DNA from: Otariodibacter oris
GTDB taxonomy: Bacteria > Pseudomonadota > Gammaproteobacteria > Enterobacterales > Pasteurellaceae
Assembly (NCBI RefSeq): GCF_009684715.1
Contig: NZ_CP016604.1
Span: 883,262 to 947,261, forward strand
Reading direction: 5' to 3'
Length of the DNA stretch: 64,000 bases
This document shows positions 61,530 to 64,000 of this stretch, piece after piece (position 1 is the first letter of the stretch; the number at the start of each line of letters is the position of its first letter). A model generated the notes under the pieces. That model saw only the letters and a list, made by a program, of their open reading frames with translations. It ran no database searches and was not told the origin of the DNA. A program made the translations under genes and the position numbers.

Positions 61530-61993
61530 TGCATTGCTCCTTGTATAGCGGTTACTGTTTTTGATGTACTCACATTGTCATTTTTTACTGCTTGAACAAC
61601 TGAAAGGGCTTGATTTGCCGTTTTAGGCTTCCAGTTTTTGATGATCTCAAGCAAATAACCGTGACTGTTAAGCGGTAGCTTTAAATCCTGACGTTTCGCT
61701 AGAACACTTTCAAAACCATATACCCAAGCCTCTACTGGAGCAGGGTAATATTGACCATCTCGACTAATTTGTTGTGCTGTAATCATTGGTTGCAGCTCAT
61801 TAAGTAGCGTTGTCACTCTTTGGAAGGTTAAAGCTGATTTTGAGGGGCGAAACAAAGCCAAATAACTTACAAGCTTTTTGCCTAAATCCCCATTAAGCAA
61901 CAAAGCAGCATTTAAAGCCTCGCTTGCTGCATCGTGGGCAATCAACGCATCCAAAGAGTTCACAGCACCGCACGCAGGGCATTTCACTCTCAT
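61511..61993 (-). CDS. Early phage protein with N-terminal CPACG zinc knuckle
   Basis: 160 aa. MRVKCPACGAVNSLDALIAHDAASEALNAALLL at the start has one Cys pair, then a helical domain (FRPSKSALTFQRVTTLLNELQPMI), and EAWVYGFESVLAKRQDLKLPLNSHGYLLEIIKNW. This pattern recurs in early regions of Mu-like and other temperate phages. Likely DNA-related; role unknown. Confidence 0.68.
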   Translation of the reverse strand: MRVKCPACGAVNSLDALIAHDAASEALNAALLLNGDLGKKLVSYLALFRPSKSALTFQRVTTLLNELQPMITAQQISRDGQYYPAPVEAWVYGFESVLAKRQDLKLPLNSHGYLLEIIKNWKPKTANQALSVVQAVKNDNVSTSKTVTAIQGAMQWANNG

Positions 61994-62007
61994 TTTATTT
62001 TCTCCCG

Positions 62008-62796
62008 TTAAAGCTGATTGTGCTGTATTCTTGATTTGGCAACTTTTATAAGAAGTTGATACTCGGTTTTTACTCTCTTGTCATGCACTTTGGCTGATTT
62101 TTCAAGGAACTCATCAACTGTCCCATAAAAACAACCTATTGTTGCAAGAAGATTACCTGCTTTTCCCTTAAAAACAGTTAATGTGCCATTTTCTGTCCCA
62201 ACGTGCGAGAACCAAATTATATCCGTTGAATTATAAATCTTAGCATCACCAGACACTATAGCATTACCATAAACCTTGGTATAGAAACACACATCAGCAT
62301 CACCTCGCACCAACGCATTACCTCTTACGCAAGCACGACCATGCACACAAGCATTGCCGTACACGAAAGCATGATTATATATGCTAGCTCGCCCATACAC
62401 TTGAGCATTACCATATACCTGAGCATTACCTGACACAGAAGCGCGACCATACACTTCCGCATAGCCTCGCACTTGAGCATTACCTGACACTTCCGCATAG
62501 CCTCGCACTTGAGCATTACCTGACACTTCCGCATAGTCTCGCACTTGAGCATTACCTGACACTTGAGCATCACTATAAACACTGGCATTACCACTCACAT
62601 GAGCATCGTCATAAACCTGAGCATTGCAATACACCCAAGCATTGCCTTTATGAGATAAATTATCTTCTGATTGAACAAAACCACCAAGATCGCCTTTATT
62701 TACCTCACCAAAACTTTTCAACGCTTTTATTCTGTACAACTTAACACCATTGCTTAACGTAAGTGTCTCATCAGTTAATTTGTATTTCTTATCCAT
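62008..62796 (-). CDS. Hexapeptide-repeat beta-helix phage protein
   Basis: 262 aa. N-terminal KYKLTDETLTLSNGVKLYRIKALKSFGEVNKGDLGGFVQSE, then about 20 six-residue turns from about 55 to 185 of the form V-x-G-x-A-x (e.g. VSGNAQ, VRGYAE), a left-handed beta-helix pattern, and a capping C-terminal domain (about 190-262). Three near-identical 36-bp DNA repeats encode the centre. Ribosome site AAGGAGGTTAA is very strong. The family is seen in Mu-like prophages; the function is unknown. A DNA-mimic role, like pentapeptide-repeat proteins, is only a thought. Confidence 0.8.
   Translation of the reverse strand: MDKKYKLTDETLTLSNGVKLYRIKALKSFGEVNKGDLGGFVQSEDNLSHKGNAWVYCNAQVYDDAHVSGNASVYSDAQVSGNAQVRDYAEVSGNAQVRGYAEVSGNAQVRGYAEVYGRASVSGNAQVYGNAQVYGRASIYNHAFVYGNACVHGRACVRGNALVRGDADVCFYTKVYGNAIVSGDAKIYNSTDIIWFSHVGTENGTLTVFKGKAGNLLATIGCFYGTVDEFLEKSAKVHDKRVKTEYQLLIKVAKSRIQHNQL
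62454..62561. repeat. Three tandem 36-bp repeats inside the hexapeptide-repeat gene
   Basis: CTTCCGCATAGCCTCGCACT plus 16 further bases begins at 62454, 62490 and 62526; the third differs at one base (AGT for AGC). 36 bp is 12 codons, so gain or loss keeps the frame and changes the helix by two turns. Diverged 18-bp units flank it. Confidence 0.85.
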
Positions 62797-62913
62797 TTAA
62801 CCTCCTTAAAAAAACATTAAAAAATGCGGTCATTTTTTAATATTCTCTCTAATCAAACCGCCCCAGCATTAAGCAAATAAGAAGGTTTTGTGGGGCGGTG
62901 GGGTTGATTGTGT
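62797..62913. other. Early intergenic segment with two inverted repeats
   Basis: AAAAAATG-CGGT-CATTTTTT (62819-62838) and CCGCCCCA / TGGGGCGG (about 62858 and 62895). No reading frame. It may separate early transcripts. Confidence 0.4.
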
Positions 62914-63111
62914 TTACATAACTGTCTCCTTTTTACTAAAAATTTCCAAAGCTACTTTTGTTTTCATTTTCTGGAGTAATCTCAAGGTATCATTTAATTG
63001 AATCAAGGCTAAATCATAGTCGTCAGCCTCAATCCAATCTTTCGCTTGATGAACCCCCTCTGCAACATCAAGAAGTCTTTCTTTTAACATTTGTTTTTCT
63101 GTATTTTCCAT
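62914..63111 (-). CDS. Small hypothetical phage protein (65 aa)
   Basis: MENTEKQMLKERLLDVAEGVHQAKDWIEADDYDLALIQLNDTLRLLQKMKTKVALEIFSKK; all-helical, probably a two-helix coiled coil. Not recognised. Follows the next gene by 9 nt in the early operon. Confidence 0.62.
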   Translation of the reverse strand: MENTEKQMLKERLLDVAEGVHQAKDWIEADDYDLALIQLNDTLRLLQKMKTKVALEIFSKKETVM

Positions 63112-63120
63112 AATTAATCC

Positions 63121-63429
63121 TTAGTTATATATCTCGATAAACTTAGAAGAAGCACACATAACATACCCAACAGAAACTCGATGAACGTGATATTCGTCTT
63201 CCTTGTTGGGATTAATAACTACAATATAAATGCTCTCATCTTCTTGATACATTTCCCAAGCAGCGTATTGATCTTCTAAAATTTCTTTAGCGATAGCCCC
63301 TGAATCAAACCCTACTTCAGCAACAAAGCTATCAAACCACTCATCTTCACCGTCACTTAGAGCTTTTAAAATATCCTCTTTTGTTGGTTTTTTATCGAAT
63401 GTATCGAATGTAATGTACTGAATATGCAT
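63121..63429 (-). CDS. Hypothetical acidic early phage protein (102 aa)
   Basis: MHIQYITFDTFDKKPTKEDILKALSDGEDEWFDSFVAEVGFDSGAIAKEILEDQYAAWEMYQED; then beta strands and CASSKFIEIYN. Strongly acidic, which is common in phage anti-host proteins, but no family is recognised. GGGGGAGTGAGTT before the ATG is a good ribosome site. Confidence 0.6.
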   Translation of the reverse strand: MHIQYITFDTFDKKPTKEDILKALSDGEDEWFDSFVAEVGFDSGAIAKEILEDQYAAWEMYQEDESIYIVVINPNKEDEYHVHRVSVGYVMCASSKFIEIYN

Positions 63430-63441
63430 AACTCACTCCCC

Positions 63442-63645
63442 CTAAAACGATCTTATTGTTAATCGTTCACAAAAATCACAACGGTGAACACACCATTCCT
63501 TATTAGCCTCATTAGGAGCAAGCTTTGATGCATAATTCCATTTATTACTCGCTTCTTTATAATCTCCTTTTCTTTCCGCATAAGCTGCACCTTCGGTTGC
63601 GTATTTAAAGCGAGCGGATTCACTTAAAACCATTGGTTTTTTCAT
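63442..63645 (-). CDS. ANR-family regulator candidate
   Basis: 67 aa. KYATEGAAYAERKGDYKEASNKWNYASKLAPNEANKEWCVHRCDFCERL fits the ANR (AraC-negative-regulator) pattern A-x2-AA-x2-E-x3-GDY-x2-A-x2-W-x2-A-x7-N-x2-W-x4-R-x2-FC. Such proteins bind AraC-type regulators in pathogens and occur on prophages. Assignment by pattern. Ribosome site AAGGAGTTTTT. Confidence 0.55.
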   Translation of the reverse strand: MKKPMVLSESARFKYATEGAAYAERKGDYKEASNKWNYASKLAPNEANKEWCVHRCDFCERLTIRSF

Positions 63646-63723
63646 AAAAACTCCTTATTAATTAACGTTAAAACACATTATGAACGCCCCTCAAATTCGA
63701 TTTAAAGAGCGTTTAAATGGGTT

Positions 63724-64000
63724 TTAAAGCCCCGCAATATCTAGCGAAATTGGAATGTATTTACCTTGAGCATCACGCTCATAGAAGCGAATGTAATCTT
63801 TACTGCCAACTACTTGAACGCTATCGGAAATAGCTTTCATTGCCTCTGTCCAGCGTTCGTCTTGAATATCAACTCGACGAAGAGACAAGATTCGTTGCGT
63901 ACTCAAATTCCCCTCTTTATCAACTTGGAAGGCATCATTGATTAACACTTTCAACTCAGGACGAGCCTCACCCGACCACTCGTGCAGGCATTCATCAATC
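63724..64000 (-). CDS. DUF3164 protein, C-terminal part (gene runs past window end)
   Basis: The minus-strand frame is open to the window edge (IDECLHEW-SGEARPELKVLI ... from 64000), so the TTG at 63954 is not the true start. LKVLINDAFQVDKEGNLSTQRILSLRRVDIQDERWTEAMKAISDSVQVVGSKDYIRFYERDAQGKYIPISLD is the DUF3164 C-terminus, an early Mu-like protein near transposase B. Full length should be near 200 aa. Confidence 0.85.
   Translation of the reverse strand, partial: IDECLHEWSGEARPELKVLINDAFQVDKEGNLSTQRILSLRRVDIQDERWTEAMKAISDSVQVVGSKDYIRFYERDAQGKYIPISLDIAGL

Larger units (their letters stand above)
34737..64000 (-). mobile_element. Mu-like transposable prophage (right end to window edge)
   Basis: All genes from 35.0 kb to the window edge read on the minus strand in Mu order: early, GemA, Mor/C, lysis, terminase, portal, F, G, I, T, gp35-48, tail spike. 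The right end at 34737 starts with TG and has transposase-end repeats. 29.3 kb is inside the window. Repressor, ner, transposase A/B and the left end are not seen and should follow within about 4-8 kb if it is Mu-sized. The five host bases before the end, GGTTA (34732-34736), should recur at the other end. Confidence 0.95.

Noticed and set aside
62325-62594. Repeat array that could be taken for CRISPR, with an overlapping repeat-rich reading frame
   Set aside because: The repeats are contiguous, have no unique spacers and keep the reading frame of the hexapeptide-repeat gene; the overlapping frame is a shadow.
59678-64000. Anti-phage defence or toxin-antitoxin module in the early region
   Set aside because: The small genes lack recognisable toxin, nuclease or methylase motifs; the ANR-like and HTH proteins alone do not support such a call.

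Overview
The host part looks like a member of the Pasteurellaceae. It is AT-rich, it has 9-10 bp uptake-signal cores of the ACAAGCGGT type (the Actinobacillus/Mannheimia variant, not the Haemophilus AAGTGCGGT variant), and it shows family-typical neighbourhoods (ackA-pta, ybfF/seqA-menE, sspAB, a salvage-only thi operon). I cannot name the species from sequence reading alone.

Layout. Bases 1-34736 are host chromosome: the start of pta and all of ackA; queF; a methyltransferase; an alanine/glycine:Na+ symporter behind a tandem glycine riboswitch; hemCDXY; an orphan TolC-like lipoprotein with a TetR-type palindrome; thiI; ycaO; sspAB; ybfF/seqA/menE/mscK-like/aroC; a ZevA-like protein; a TAT-exported alpha-hydroxyacid oxidase divergent from a secreted metallo-beta-lactamase-fold protein; pyrH; and a TPP-riboswitch operon thiZ-thiX-tenA-thiY-thiM-thiD-thiE followed by an MFS transporter.

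From 34737 to beyond the window end lies a Mu-like prophage, read entirely on the minus strand and inserted into the MFS gene, which is cut after 196 codons. The right end (34737) begins with TG and carries three copies of a TTTTGCATA-type transposase-end motif. Going from the early side (64 kb) to the late side (35 kb): DUF3164 (partial), small early proteins, a hexapeptide-repeat protein, GemA, a HTH protein, a Mor/C activator, endolysin, tiny membrane proteins, a DUF2644 holin candidate, nested spanins, terminase, portal, F, G, protease/scaffold I, major head T, gp35-gp38 homologues, sheath, tube, frameshifted chaperone, tape measure, baseplate genes and a tail spike. The repressor, transposase A/B and the left end must lie past base 64000.

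The most interesting signals in the prophage are these. (1) The tail spike combines a sialidase-like Asp-box propeller, with a Glu/Arg/Arg trio spaced like the K1F endosialidase, with an S74 self-cleaving chaperone. (2) A 96-nt cloverleaf-like RNA candidate with complementary loops sits between genes F and G. (3) A new 15-bp motif TGAT-N3-GTTCAGTA occurs three times, in front of lysis, protease and gp46 genes, and is probably the late activator site. (4) Helically phased TTTTAAA tracts lie in the G-I gap, where Mu has its central gyrase site. (5) A phospholipase-A2-like mini-gene with a TTG start follows the spike. (6) Gene F ends in a possible BECR-type nuclease module.
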